36,161 nt of DNA from an uncultured Collinsella sp. (GCA_902478875.1 CABSMZ010000002.1:1-36161), one strand, 5' to 3'. Shown: positions 10,953 through 18,910, counted from the first letter of the stretch. Made by a program: numbers and translations. Notes: generated by a model not told the origin, from the letters alone.

Positions 10953-10997
10953 CTCCGTTTGAATCATCTGGCCGATACCCGGTAAGAGAGGATTGCC

Positions 10998-12023
10998 ATG
11001 CTCGCGTTCAACAACGACTATTCCCACGGCGCACACCCAGCGGTGCTGCAGGCGCTCGTCGATACCAACATGGAACCGCAGCCTGGCTACGGTACCGATG
11101 CGCATACCGAGCGCGCCAAGCAACTTATTCGCGAGGCCTGCCAGGCCCCCGATGCCGACGTGTTTTTTCTGGTGGGCGGCACGCAGGCCAACGCGACGGT
11201 GATTGATATGCTGCTCGCGCCCTACGAGGGCGTCGTTGCTGCCGAGACTGGCCACGTCGCCTGTCACGAGGCGGGCGCCATCGAGTTTGGCGGCCACAAG
11301 GTGCTCACCATCCCCGGCTACGAGGGCAAGATGCACGCCGAGGACCTCGAGAACTATATCCAGGTGTTCTACGAAAACGAGAGCTACGAGCATACGGTGT
11401 TCCCGGGCGCCGTGTACGTGAGCCTATCGACCGAGTACGGCACGCTGTACTCCAAGGCCGAGCTCGCGGCGATTCACGCAGCGTGCCAGAAGCGAGAGAT
11501 TCCGCTGTTTGTGGATGGCGCCCGCCTGGCCTATGCGCTGGCGGCCGATGAGTGCGACATTACCCTGCCCGAGCTGGCGCAGCTGTGCGACGTGTTCTAC
11601 ATCGGCGGCACCAAGTGCGGTGCGCTTTGCGGCGAGGCTGTGGTGTTCTGCGGCATGCACGCTCCGGCACATCCCATTCCGCGTATTAAGCAGCATGGCG
11701 CGCTGCTTGCCAAAGGCCGCCTGACGGGCGTGCAGTTTGAGGCGCTCTTTACCGATGGCCTGTATTTTGAGATTGGTTGCCAGGCGATTGAGACCGCTCA
11801 GGCGCTGCGTCGCGTGCTGCACGAGCGCGGCTACCAGTTCTTCTTGGAGACGCCGACCAACCAGCAGTTCGTGATTCTGCCCAACGAGGACATGGCCCGC
11901 ATTCGCGAGCATGCGGCGATCGAGTACTGGGAAAAGTACGACGATACTCATACGGTGGTGCGCTTTTGCACCAGCTGGGCCACGACGCAGGAGGACATCG
12001 ACGCGCTGGCGGCTGTCCTGTAG
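10998..12023 (+). CDS. Low-specificity L-threonine aldolase-type PLP lyase
   Basis: 341 residues, the normal length. A fold-type I PLP enzyme of the beta-eliminating lyase/threonine aldolase family that cleaves L-threonine or L-allo-threonine to glycine and acetaldehyde. Signatures: FNNDYSHGAHPAVLQAL at the N-terminus, FLVGGTQANATVI and HVACHEAGAIEFGG for cofactor binding, FVDGARLAYAL, and the Schiff-base lysine K206 in YIGGTKCGAL. The start has a GAGAGGA site eight bases upstream. It lies 45 bases after the PAP2 gene and may be cotranscribed. A strong terminator follows at 12041-12084. Confidence 0.9.
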   Translation: MLAFNNDYSHGAHPAVLQALVDTNMEPQPGYGTDAHTERAKQLIREACQAPDADVFFLVGGTQANATVIDMLLAPYEGVVAAETGHVACHEAGAIEFGGHKVLTIPGYEGKMHAEDLENYIQVFYENESYEHTVFPGAVYVSLSTEYGTLYSKAELAAIHAACQKREIPLFVDGARLAYALAADECDITLPELAQLCDVFYIGGTKCGALCGEAVVFCGMHAPAHPIPRIKQHGALLAKGRLTGVQFEALFTDGLYFEIGCQAIETAQALRRVLHERGYQFFLETPTNQQFVILPNEDMARIREHAAIEYWEKYDDTHTVVRFCTSWATTQEDIDALAAVL

Positions 12024-12040
12024 CCTGATGTAATGACGAG

Positions 12041-12084
12041 AGGCCGCCTTGCGCTGGGTTTGGCGCAAGGCGGCCTTTGCTTTT
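12041..12084 (+). terminator. Intrinsic terminator after the threonine aldolase gene
   Basis: Perfect 14-bp stem AGGCCGCCTTGCGC (12041-12054) / GCGCAAGGCGGCCT (12063-12076), 8-base loop, then TTGCTTTT. Confidence 0.9.
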
Positions 12085-12100
12085 GAGGGAGAAGGGTTGT

Positions 12101-12691
12101 ATGACCGAGATGTCCGAGCCGACGATTCGCCTGGCGACGCCCGATGATGCGCCGGCGTTGCTTGCCATCTATGAGCCGTATGTGCGTCAGACGGCGATTA
12201 CCTGCGAATACGAGGTGCCGAGCGTTGAGGAGTTCGCCGGGCGCATCGAGCGTACGCTCAAGCGCTATCCGTATCTGGTGATGGAGTTGGACGGGCGTCC
12301 GGTAGGCTATTCCTACGTGAGTCCGCTTAACAGCCGCGAGGCATACGACTGGTCGGTCGAGACGTCGATCTACCTGGCACGCGATGTGCGCCATGGCGGG
12401 CTGGGTCGCAAGCTGCACGATGCGCTCAAGCAGTGCCTGATCGCGATGGGCATCACCAATATGTGCGCGCTCATCGCCGTGCCGCACGACAAGGACGACG
12501 AGTATCTAACGCACAATAGCCAGGACTTCCATGCCCATATGGGATATCGCTTGGTGGGCACCTTCGATCGCTGTGCCCAAAAGTTTGGCCGCTGGTACGA
12601 CATGTGCTGGATGGAGTTGGTCCTGGCCGAGCGCACGCCCAACCAACCCAAACCAACCTGGTTCCCCGACCTTCCCAAACCTACCATTTAG
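12101..12691 (+). CDS. GNAT N-acetyltransferase, phosphinothricin-acetyltransferase-like
   Basis: 196 residues of the GNAT fold. TIRLATPDDAPALLAIYEPYV opens the domain; the acetyl-CoA loop is seen as DVRHGGLGRKLHDAL, preceded by YDWSVETSIYL, a pattern typical of the Pat/Bar branch that acetylates amino groups of small amino-acid-like substrates. The ATG at 12101 follows GAGGGAGAAG; the frame opens earlier at a TTG inside the preceding terminator. The last codons (LPKPTI-stop) lie inside a 41-bp mobile palindrome (12674-12714), so the native C-terminus may have been replaced. Confidence 0.85.
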   Translation: MTEMSEPTIRLATPDDAPALLAIYEPYVRQTAITCEYEVPSVEEFAGRIERTLKRYPYLVMELDGRPVGYSYVSPLNSREAYDWSVETSIYLARDVRHGGLGRKLHDALKQCLIAMGITNMCALIAVPHDKDDEYLTHNSQDFHAHMGYRLVGTFDRCAQKFGRWYDMCWMELVLAERTPNQPKPTWFPDLPKPTI

Positions 12692-12714
12692 GGACAGGTT
12701 TATTTTGGCAGGTT
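12674..12714. repeat. 41-bp AAACCTACC palindromic repeat, copy A
   Basis: Identical to 30548-30588 at 38 of 41 positions. The arms AAACCTACC and GGCAGGTT flank GGGACAGGTTTATTTT. It contains the GNAT stop codon and touches the stop codon of the convergent GntR gene. Confidence 0.85.
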
Positions 12715-13435
12715 AGCCGATTGGCTCGGTGTATTTGGCGCGGTCGGTGCGTTGGATGCGCTTAGAGACATGGAGCGGTCGGCCGTCGGTGTCGTAGACG
12801 TAGTCGGTGATCAGGATCAGCGCCTGCCCGCGCTCGACGTTGAGCAAAAACGCCTCGTTTTGCGAGGCATAGCACACCTCAAAGGTCTTATGTCCCTGTG
12901 CTGGCGCGCGATGGAATTCTTGGCGCAGCGTCGCGTAGAGCGAACCGTTGATATCGCGATCGATGAGCGTCTCGAAGCTTGGCGGCAGGTAGGTGGTCTC
13001 CAGGCACAGCGGCACGTCGTCCAGGTAGCGCAGGCGGACAAGTTTGACGAGCTTGCTGCCCACGGCGGCGTCAAAGAACTTAGCTATGCTGCCGGCCGCC
13101 TTGGCAAAGCCCGAGTCCACGGTGCGCGTGGTGGGCTTCATGCCCTGACCTTCGACCTGCTTGGTATAGCTCGAAAACACCAGGTTGTTCTCGTGGAGCG
13201 CGGGCGTGTCGGCCACAAAGGCGCCACGCCCGCGCTCGGTGCGCACCAGGCCCTCATCAACGAGAACCTTAAGGGCGTGGCGCACGGTGCTGCGCGACAG
13301 CCCCGATTCGTCCATGAGCTCCATCTCGGACGGCAGCTTGTCTCCGCGTGCGTAGATGCCGGCGGCGATGCGGTCGCGAAGCGTACCTGCCAAGCGCTCG
13401 TATTGGCTCAGTTTCTTTTTAGATGAAGCGTTCAT
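12713..13435 (-). CDS. GntR/HutC-family regulator (UTRA domain), divergent from SIS protein 1
   Basis: 240 residues. The N-terminal winged helix (about 8-75) has LAGTLRDRIAAGIYARGDKLPSE and LSRSTVRHALKVLVDEGL followed by the wing RTERGRGAFV. The C-terminal UTRA ligand-binding domain (about 95-235) is the HutC type that senses small phosphorylated sugars or amines and releases DNA. It is divergently transcribed from the SIS gene at 13641, and the 205-bp gap holds repeated TAACTTGTATGC boxes, its likely operators. No strong ribosome site is visible before the ATG. E. coli frlR, controlling fructoselysine use, belongs to the same superfamily; a similar role here is inference. Confidence 0.88.
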   Translation of the reverse strand: MNASSKKKLSQYERLAGTLRDRIAAGIYARGDKLPSEMELMDESGLSRSTVRHALKVLVDEGLVRTERGRGAFVADTPALHENNLVFSSYTKQVEGQGMKPTTRTVDSGFAKAAGSIAKFFDAAVGSKLVKLVRLRYLDDVPLCLETTYLPPSFETLIDRDINGSLYATLRQEFHRAPAQGHKTFEVCYASQNEAFLLNVERGQALILITDYVYDTDGRPLHVSKRIQRTDRAKYTEPIG

Positions 13436-13451
13436 GCGATCAGCCTATATC

Positions 13452-13602
13452 TAACTTGTATGCTTATCTAAGCAAGCATGTATTCAACACAACAATAAAA
13501 CCGCTGGTATCGAGCTACCGAAAACCTTACCAGCAAAATTTCTAAGATAAATATAGCATACAACTAGTCGACATAACCAAAACATGTATGTAACTTGTAT
13601 GC
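13452..13602. promoter_or_regulatory. TAACTTGTATGC operator boxes between GntR1 and SIS protein 1
   Basis: TAACTTGTATGC occurs exactly at 13452-13463 and 13591-13602, with a degenerate inverted copy GCATACAACTAG at 13556-13567. The related GCATGTATT (13477) and ACATGTATGT (13582) lie between. Two boxes sit near each divergent gene, as expected for autoregulation plus target control by the adjacent GntR protein. Confidence 0.65.
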
Positions 13603-13640
13603 CATCGAGAGCATCAAACGAGAAGAAAGGCTGATGCACG

Positions 13641-14633
13641 ATGACTACTCAGGAACAGGTTAAGGATGTCGTCTCCCAGGTTTTGGCTGACAAGGCAGAC
13701 AAGGGCGGCATCAAGCGCGTCGTGTGGATTGGCGCTGGCGGATCCAACGGCGGCAACTATCCTGCCCAGTACTTTATGGAGCACGAGGCCACGCAGGTCG
13801 TGAGCTCCAGCTACACCAGCAACGAGTTCGTGCACGCAACCCCTGCCTACGTTAACGAGAACACCCTGGCCGTCGTCGTGTCCATGCGCGGTACCAAGGA
13901 GACCATCGTCGCCGCCCAGGTCGCCAAGGACCACGGCGCCAGCACCATCGCAATCTATGTCGACGAGTCCGGCCTCACCGAGGTCTGCGACTACAAGATC
14001 CAGTATGACAGCCTGGCCGTCGACGAGTCCTGCATGGGCCGTACCAACTCCGCCGTCGTGACCATGATCGCCATGGAGCTCACGCAGCAGACCGAGGGCT
14101 ATGCCGAGTACGAGACCGCTATGGCTGCGTTCGACTTGGTTGACCCCATCTATCGCAAGGCCGTCGAGTACACCCGTCCGCTCGCTGCCAAGTGGGCCGA
14201 GCAGAACGCCGACAAGCCCTGCATCAACGTCATGGCCCAGGGCCCGCTCTTTGGTGCTGCCTACGTCTTTAGCATCTGCAACGTGCAGGAGATGCTGCAG
14301 ATCGACTCCTGCACCATCAACACCTGCGACTTCTTCCACGGCCCCTTCGAGATCCTGGACAAGCGCACCTCGCTGTTCCAGCTCATCAGCGTCGGCCGCA
14401 GCCGCTGCAACGACGAGCGCGGCATCCGCTTCGTCAACCAGTACGGTGGCGAGCGCGTCTATCAGCTCGACGCCAAGGAGCTCGGCCTCAACGACATCAA
14501 GGACAGCGTGAGCGAGTACTTCAACCACCTGATCTTCGCCCCGATCCTCAACAATGTGTACATGCGCGCGCTCTCTGCTGTCACCCACAAGGACTACATG
14601 ACGCGCCGCTACATGTGGAAGCTGGACTACTAG
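13641..14633 (+). CDS. SIS-domain sugar-amine deglycase 1 (FrlB/GfrE/FraB-like)
   Basis: 330 residues, the size of fructoselysine-6-phosphate deglycases, with two tandem SIS folds. Sugar-phosphate loops: IGAGGSNGGNYPAQYF and VVSMRGTKETI (the usual SxSGxT is altered). H233 in FFHGPFEI and E217, exactly 16 residues earlier, correspond to the acid/base pair of FraB and of the GlmS isomerase domain. It ends RRYMWKLDY like SIS protein 2. Unlike proteins 2 and 3, the residue three before the His is Asp (CDFFHGP) rather than Glu (GEYFHGP). ATG follows GAAGAAAGGCTG. It is monocistronic, divergent from a GntR gene, and followed by a structured repeat. The substrate is inferred to be a 6-phosphorylated Amadori compound. 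Confidence 0.8.
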   Translation: MTTQEQVKDVVSQVLADKADKGGIKRVVWIGAGGSNGGNYPAQYFMEHEATQVVSSSYTSNEFVHATPAYVNENTLAVVVSMRGTKETIVAAQVAKDHGASTIAIYVDESGLTEVCDYKIQYDSLAVDESCMGRTNSAVVTMIAMELTQQTEGYAEYETAMAAFDLVDPIYRKAVEYTRPLAAKWAEQNADKPCINVMAQGPLFGAAYVFSICNVQEMLQIDSCTINTCDFFHGPFEILDKRTSLFQLISVGRSRCNDERGIRFVNQYGGERVYQLDAKELGLNDIKDSVSEYFNHLIFAPILNNVYMRALSAVTHKDYMTRRYMWKLDY

Positions 14634-14641
14634 GGGATATT

Positions 14642-14790
14642 GGTTCCGCCGTTCTACCGAACGGCGGACCGGCCGACGCTGCGCACCCGGCATTTGGCCA
14701 ATCTGCCGTTCAATTTCAAAGGCGCGACCAGAAGGTCAGCGCCTTTTCATTTCACGGCACCTTGGCTCAAATGACGGGCGCTCGCTGACA
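14642..14790 (+). repeat. Structured intergenic repeat, copy 2
   Basis: TCCGCCGTTC-TACC-GAACGGCGGA (14645-14668) is followed by GGCCGACGCTGC, then CCAATCTGCCGTTCAA and a divergent centre. The centre is a different hairpin, AAGGCGCGACC / GGTCAGCGCCTT plus TTT (14719-14746). Outer arms CATTTG (14691) and CAAATG (14768) pair, then GCTCGCTGACA as in copy 3. It directly follows the stop codon of SIS protein 1 and should terminate it. Confidence 0.7.
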
Positions 14791-14818
14791 TTGCCAAAAC
14801 GTCGGCGTTGCCGTGGTT

Positions 14819-14860
14819 GGCACTTGGGGACGTTCCTTTTGTGCCGGCACTTGGGGACAC
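14819..14860. repeat. GGCACTTGGGGAC short direct repeat
   Basis: GGCACTTGGGGAC occurs at 14819-14831 and again at 14846-14858, separated by GTTCCTTTTGTGCC. It resembles the GGGGACGTTCTT palindrome at 23221-23274. No gene is visible between 14634 and 14964. Confidence 0.6.
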
Positions 14861-14896
14861 TCCTGGGACTCATTTCCTCGTTCGCCGATTTGTGTC

Positions 14897-14924
14897 TTGA
14901 AAAATGTATATAACGACTATAACG
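14897..14924 (+). promoter_or_regulatory. Promoter with ATAACG boxes for the EamA gene
   Basis: TTGAAA (14897-14902) with TATAAC (14918-14923) downstream forms a plausible promoter. ATAACG occurs at 14910-14915 and 14919-14924; the same half-site forms a dyad at the PTS promoter (16196-16214). The in-frame ATG at 14929 would sit at the transcription start. Confidence 0.5.
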
Positions 14925-14964
14925 TAGTATGAAACATATTGGAAACAATACCGAGGAGGCTGCG

Positions 14965-16047
14965 TTGAAGAAGAGCAATCTGGGCTATGTGCTGGTGCTG
15001 ATCGCCGCGCTTATGTGGGGCAGCATCGGAATCTTTGTAAACGGCATCTCGGCCCTGGGCGTTTCGTCCCAGAGCATGGCTGCCTTTCGCTTGTTGGTCG
15101 GAGCGCTTATCTTGGCGCCGGTCCTGATGTTTATGGGCTGCCGTCCGGGTGAGGGGTCTACCGTGGCTCAGGGTCCGCTGGCCCTGTTCAAGGCAAGTCC
15201 TAAAGAGCTTGTTCCCTGCGCGCTTGTCGGTATCGTCGGTCTGGCCGCCGCCAACACCTGCTATTACGAGTGCATGGGCGAGGTCGGCATGTCCACGGCC
15301 TCGGTGCTGCTCTATACCTCGCCGGTGTTTGGCGTCGTGCTCGGCCGCGTGCTTTATCGCGAGGACGTGACCCCCAACAAGCTCGTTGCCATCGCTTTTA
15401 ACATAGGTGGCTGTGTACTTGCAGTGACCAATGGCGACCTTTCCGGTTTCCATTTTTCGGTTTGGGGCGTCACGTCGGGCGTGATTGCAGGCTTTTGTGG
15501 GGCGTCGCTCGCGGTGTTTAGCCGGATAGCAACCAAGACGGTCCACCCGCTGGCCGTCACGTTTTGGGGTCTTGTTTTTGGCGGTGCGGTTATGGCAGCT
15601 ATCGCGGCTCCGTGGCCGGATGTCGCCGCGGCAATGTCGCCACAGCTGCTGCTGCTGTTCCTTGGCTTTGGACTCATCCCCACAGCCGTAGCTTACATCT
15701 TATATATGCAAGGTCTGTCCATGGGGCTCGAGACATCGAAAGTTCCCGTCGTAATGTCTTTCGAGACGGTCGTCACCGTACTGGTGGGCATTGGTGTCTA
15801 TGCCGAGTCCGCCGGCGCGATCAAGGTTCTGGGCATTGTGCTGGTGCTCGCGTCCATCCTGATTATGAACACCGACTTCTCCAAGCTGCGCAACAGTGTG
15901 TTTGTCGGTCATGTCGCTGAGAGCATGACCTTTAAGCCCAACGCGTGGTGGACGGAGAAATCGCAGGACATGGATCTGTTTAAGGAGCGCACCGGCATCG
16001 CGCTGGAGCCCACCGTGCAGGAAAGCCCCTGGTACTTCGTGCGATAG
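14965..16047 (+). CDS. EamA/DMT-family ten-helix transporter
   Basis: 360 residues with ten hydrophobic helices in two EamA repeats: ALMWGSIGIFVNGI opens the first and WGVTSGVIAGFCGASLAVFSRI the second. The family moves amino acids, nucleotides or other metabolites, often as exporters. The TTG at 14965 is chosen because a GAGGAGG site ends five bases upstream and it yields MKKSNLGYVL; the ATG at 14929 lies in the promoter and has no ribosome site. A hydrophilic tail of about 55 residues (from NTDFSKLRNSVFV) follows helix ten and is unusual for this family. The shared ATAACG boxes tie it to the PTS operon, so it may move a substrate or product of sugar-amine breakdown (inference). Confidence 0.85.
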   Translation: MKKSNLGYVLVLIAALMWGSIGIFVNGISALGVSSQSMAAFRLLVGALILAPVLMFMGCRPGEGSTVAQGPLALFKASPKELVPCALVGIVGLAAANTCYYECMGEVGMSTASVLLYTSPVFGVVLGRVLYREDVTPNKLVAIAFNIGGCVLAVTNGDLSGFHFSVWGVTSGVIAGFCGASLAVFSRIATKTVHPLAVTFWGLVFGGAVMAAIAAPWPDVAAAMSPQLLLLFLGFGLIPTAVAYILYMQGLSMGLETSKVPVVMSFETVVTVLVGIGVYAESAGAIKVLGIVLVLASILIMNTDFSKLRNSVFVGHVAESMTFKPNAWWTEKSQDMDLFKERTGIALEPTVQESPWYFVR

Positions 16048-16195
16048 AGGATTGCGCGCAGGGTCTGACCTGGGGTTATCCAGCCCGCGCCGGACTACCC
16101 GGCCCCAACGTTTCGAGTACGTTAAACCCGTCAACGGTCGATTTTCACCCGCGAACGGTCTTTATACTAATTAGCAATATAAGCAACGTATAAGA

Positions 16196-16214
16196 CGTTA
16201 TAATGACCATAACG
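16196..16214 (+). promoter_or_regulatory. CGTTAT-N7-ATAACG operator overlapping the PTS -10 box
   Basis: CGTTAT (16196-16201) and ATAACG (16209-16214) form a dyad. A perfect TATAAT (16199-16204) lies inside it, so a bound repressor would block RNA polymerase. No good -35 box is visible. Related CGTTATA sequence occurs upstream of the GntR gene at 22313 and the EamA gene. Confidence 0.6.
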
Positions 16215-16230
16215 AAAAGGAGGAGGCAAG

Positions 16231-17154
16231 ATGAATCAGATCATTCTCGCATCTCATGGCGGCCTGGCCGCAGGCGCCAAAGACACGCTCGAGATGGTTC
16301 TCGGCGACGTGTCGAACGTCCACGTCGTGTCGCTTGCTCGTGACGACAAGGAGCCCATCACCAATAAGGTGGACGCCATGATCGCCACGTTCAACGCGGA
16401 CGACACCGTCTATGTGCTGACCGATATGCTCGGCAGCTCGGTCAACAACAACATGGTCGAGCTTTCCAAGAACGGCACGAAGTTCACGGTTGTCAGCGGT
16501 TTCAACATCCCGCTGGCGCTCACGCTTGCTATGAGCCCCGTCCCCGTCAAGGGCGCCGAGCTCGCGGCCCTCATCAACGAGGCCCGCACCGGTCTGACCA
16601 ACCCCAACGCACCGGTCGAGGCCGTCGCGGCTCCCGCCAAGAAGGCCAAGGCGTCCCGTCACAGCTCCGGTCCCGCCAAGATCGTCCTCGCACGTCTTGA
16701 TTACCGTCTGCTGCACGGCCAGGTCGTCTTTACCTGGACCACCAAGGTCCAGGCCGAGCGCATCATCGTCGTCGACAACGCTGCCGCCAACGATGACATC
16801 AAGAAGGGCGCTCTTAAGCTGGCCAAGCCCCAGGGCGTGCGCCTGAACGTCTTCACCGTCGAGCGTGCCCTCGCCAAGATGGATAAGCTCAACACCCTCG
16901 GCGAGCGCGTCATGTTCGTCTTTGGCAACACGGCCGAGATGCTGCAGTTCTGCCAGGGCTACAAGCTCGACGCCATCAACCTGGGCGCCACCGCCAACCA
17001 CGACGGTGCCGATCAGGTCGGTGGCAAGGACAGCTCCGTCTTCCTCGACGCCAACCAGAAGGCCGACGTCAACCAGCTGCTCGACATGGGCATCAAGCTC
17101 TACGTCCAGCAGACCCCTACGTATCAGAGCGTCGACATCGACGCCAAGCTGTAA
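16231..17154 (+). CDS. PTS mannose-family EIIA-EIIB fusion
   Basis: 307 residues. The N-terminal EIIA domain (1-~125) starts MNQIILASHGGLAAG, with phosphoacceptor H9, and DMLGSSVNNNM follows. An Ala/Lys-rich linker (about 128-148) leads to the EIIB domain, with phospho-His H162 in LDYRLLHGQV. Phosphate passes HPr to H9 to H162 to sugar bound by EIIC/EIID. A strong GGAGGAGG site precedes the ATG. First gene of a EIIAB-EIIC-EIID-SIS-HAD series. Fused IIAB is also found in E. coli ManX, whereas the gfr and other deglycase systems mostly have separate subunits. The deglycase neighbour makes an Amadori compound the likely substrate. Confidence 0.92.
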   Translation: MNQIILASHGGLAAGAKDTLEMVLGDVSNVHVVSLARDDKEPITNKVDAMIATFNADDTVYVLTDMLGSSVNNNMVELSKNGTKFTVVSGFNIPLALTLAMSPVPVKGAELAALINEARTGLTNPNAPVEAVAAPAKKAKASRHSSGPAKIVLARLDYRLLHGQVVFTWTTKVQAERIIVVDNAAANDDIKKGALKLAKPQGVRLNVFTVERALAKMDKLNTLGERVMFVFGNTAEMLQFCQGYKLDAINLGATANHDGADQVGGKDSSVFLDANQKADVNQLLDMGIKLYVQQTPTYQSVDIDAKL

Positions 17155-17190
17155 TCAACCAGGCTTTTGCCTGACTGAAAGGAGAAGGGT

Positions 17191-17985
17191 ATGAATACGT
17201 TCATCAGTGCGGTGCTCGTCGGCCTCGTCGGCGTGTTCTGCATGTGGGACTCCCGCCTGCTCGGTCGTCTTAACTTCGAGCAGCCCCTCGTTGGCGCTAC
17301 GCTCGTCGGTCTGCTGCTGGGCGATGTGCCCACCGGCCTTGCCGTCGGTGCCGCCGTCGAGCTCGTGTCCATGGGCCTGGTGCAGGTCGGCGCCGCCGTT
17401 CCGCCCGATATGGTCCTGGGCGGCATCGTGGCCGCTGCCTTTGCGTGCCTGACCGATGCTTCCGCCGAGACCGCCATGACGATCGCCATCCCGGTCGCCG
17501 TCCTGGGTCAGCTCCTCGGCATCGTGTTCCGTTCCATCATCGCCGCCCTCACCCATGTGGCAGATAGCGCGATCGATAACGGAAAGTTCAAGACCGCCTA
17601 CCGTATGCACATCTGCGCCGGCTCCGGTCTGTACGCCATCATGTACTTCCTGCCGATCTTCCTCGCCGTCTTTGTTGGCACCGACCTGGTTCAGGCCATC
17701 GTCAACATGGTTCCCGAGTGGCTGTCCACTGGTCTTAACGTTTCGACCAAGATCATGACCGCCTACGGCTTGGCCCTGCTGCTCACCATGATGATCAAGA
17801 AGGGTATGACTCCGTTCCTGTTCATCGGTTTCCTGCTCGCCGCTTACCTCAACCTGTCCGTCATCGCGGTCGCTCTGATCGGTGTGTGCCTGGCTGTCGT
17901 CTTCATGGGCTTCAAGTTCAACGGTTCCCATGCAGCCGCCGGTGTCGATTCCGACTACGATCCGCTCGAAGACGACGAAGACTAA
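17191..17985 (+). CDS. PTS mannose-family EIIC permease
   Basis: 264 residues, the usual EIIC length, with about seven to nine hydrophobic segments. Family features are MWDSRLLGRLNFEQPLVGA near the N-terminus and the motif LVQVGAAVPPDMVLGGIVA. It forms the membrane channel with EIID. ATG follows GAAAGGAGAAGG, 36 bases after the EIIAB stop. The C-terminal tail is acidic (SDYDPLEDDED), a feature often seen in this subunit. Confidence 0.92.
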   Translation: MNTFISAVLVGLVGVFCMWDSRLLGRLNFEQPLVGATLVGLLLGDVPTGLAVGAAVELVSMGLVQVGAAVPPDMVLGGIVAAAFACLTDASAETAMTIAIPVAVLGQLLGIVFRSIIAALTHVADSAIDNGKFKTAYRMHICAGSGLYAIMYFLPIFLAVFVGTDLVQAIVNMVPEWLSTGLNVSTKIMTAYGLALLLTMMIKKGMTPFLFIGFLLAAYLNLSVIAVALIGVCLAVVFMGFKFNGSHAAAGVDSDYDPLEDDED

Positions 17986-17998
17986 GGAGGAACACACT

Positions 17999-18832
17999 AT
18001 GGCAACCGCAACCAAGGACGTGTCCCTGAACAAGAAGGTCAGCCAGTTCTTCTGGCGCTCCTGGGCCATCCAGGCCTCTTGGAACTACGAGCGTCAGATG
18101 AACATGGGCTTCCTCTACGGCATGGTTCCCACGCTCGATCGCCTCTATCCGGACGAGTCCGACCCCAAGCAGCTCGCTGCTAAGAAAGAGGCTTACCACC
18201 GTCACATGGCGTTCTACAACTGCACCCCGCAGACGAGCGCTTTCATCCTGGGCCTCGCCGCCTCCATGGAGGAGGAGTACGCCAAGGATCCCGAGAACTT
18301 TGACCCCGATTCGATCAACGCGGTCAAGACCTCCCTCATGGGTCCGCTTTCCGGCATCGGTGACTCCTTCTTCCAGGGCACCATCCGCGTTATCGCCTTT
18401 GGCCTGGGCGTTCAGCTGGCTCAGCAGGGCTCCATCATGGGCCCGATCCTGGCCATGCTCATCTCCATCGTCCCCTCTGTGCTGATCACTTGGTTCGCAG
18501 CCAAGATGGGCTATCAGGGCGGCCACGAGTACCTGAGCAAGCTTCAGGGCGGCGACCTCATGGAGAAGCTCATGTATGTCTGCGGCATCGTGGGTCTTAT
18601 GTCCGTGGGCGGCATGATCGCTACGCTGATCGGCGCCACCACCCCGCTGCAGTTCGCTGAGAGCACTGTCGTGATCCAGGATATCCTGGACGGCATGATG
18701 CCCCAGATGATCTCTCTCGGCCTCACCGGCCTTATGTACTGGCTCATCAAGAAGAACGTCAACACCGGTTGGCTTCTCGTGATCGCCATCGTGGGCGGCA
18801 TCGCCCTCTCCGCGGCCGGCATCCTGGCCTAG
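17999..18832 (+). CDS. PTS mannose-family EIID
   Basis: 277 residues, the usual EIID length. Conserved elements are FFWRSWAIQASWNYERQMNMGFLYGM near the N-terminus and SLMGPLSGIGDSFFQGTIR in the middle, followed by hydrophobic segments and a C-terminal membrane helix (WLLVIAIVGGIALSAAGIL). It pairs with EIIC in the membrane. The ATG at 17999 follows AAGGAGGAA, 13 bases after the EIIC stop, indicating translational coupling. A hairpin (18863-18901) and a small palindrome lie between it and the next SIS gene. Confidence 0.93.
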   Translation: MATATKDVSLNKKVSQFFWRSWAIQASWNYERQMNMGFLYGMVPTLDRLYPDESDPKQLAAKKEAYHRHMAFYNCTPQTSAFILGLAASMEEEYAKDPENFDPDSINAVKTSLMGPLSGIGDSFFQGTIRVIAFGLGVQLAQQGSIMGPILAMLISIVPSVLITWFAAKMGYQGGHEYLSKLQGGDLMEKLMYVCGIVGLMSVGGMIATLIGATTPLQFAESTVVIQDILDGMMPQMISLGLTGLMYWLIKKNVNTGWLLVIAIVGGIALSAAGILA

Positions 18833-18862
18833 TCGCGACCAAGCGTCTAACCGCTTTCCCTG

Positions 18863-18901
18863 GGGAGCCTGCCTGACATCCCATACCCCAGGCAGGCTTC
18901 C
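18863..18901 (+). terminator. Hairpin after EIID
   Basis: GGGAGCCTGCCTG (18863-18875) pairs with CAGGCAGGCTTCC (18889-18901) with one wobble. No U-tract follows, so it may be a partial terminator or an RNA-stabilising hairpin within the operon. Confidence 0.5.
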
Positions 18902-18910
18902 ATCCCTAAA

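Noticed and set aside
16048..16195. Possible small RNA or fourth structured repeat between EamA and EIIAB
   Set aside because: Only short partial complementarities are visible and none of the conserved blocks of the repeat family is present.
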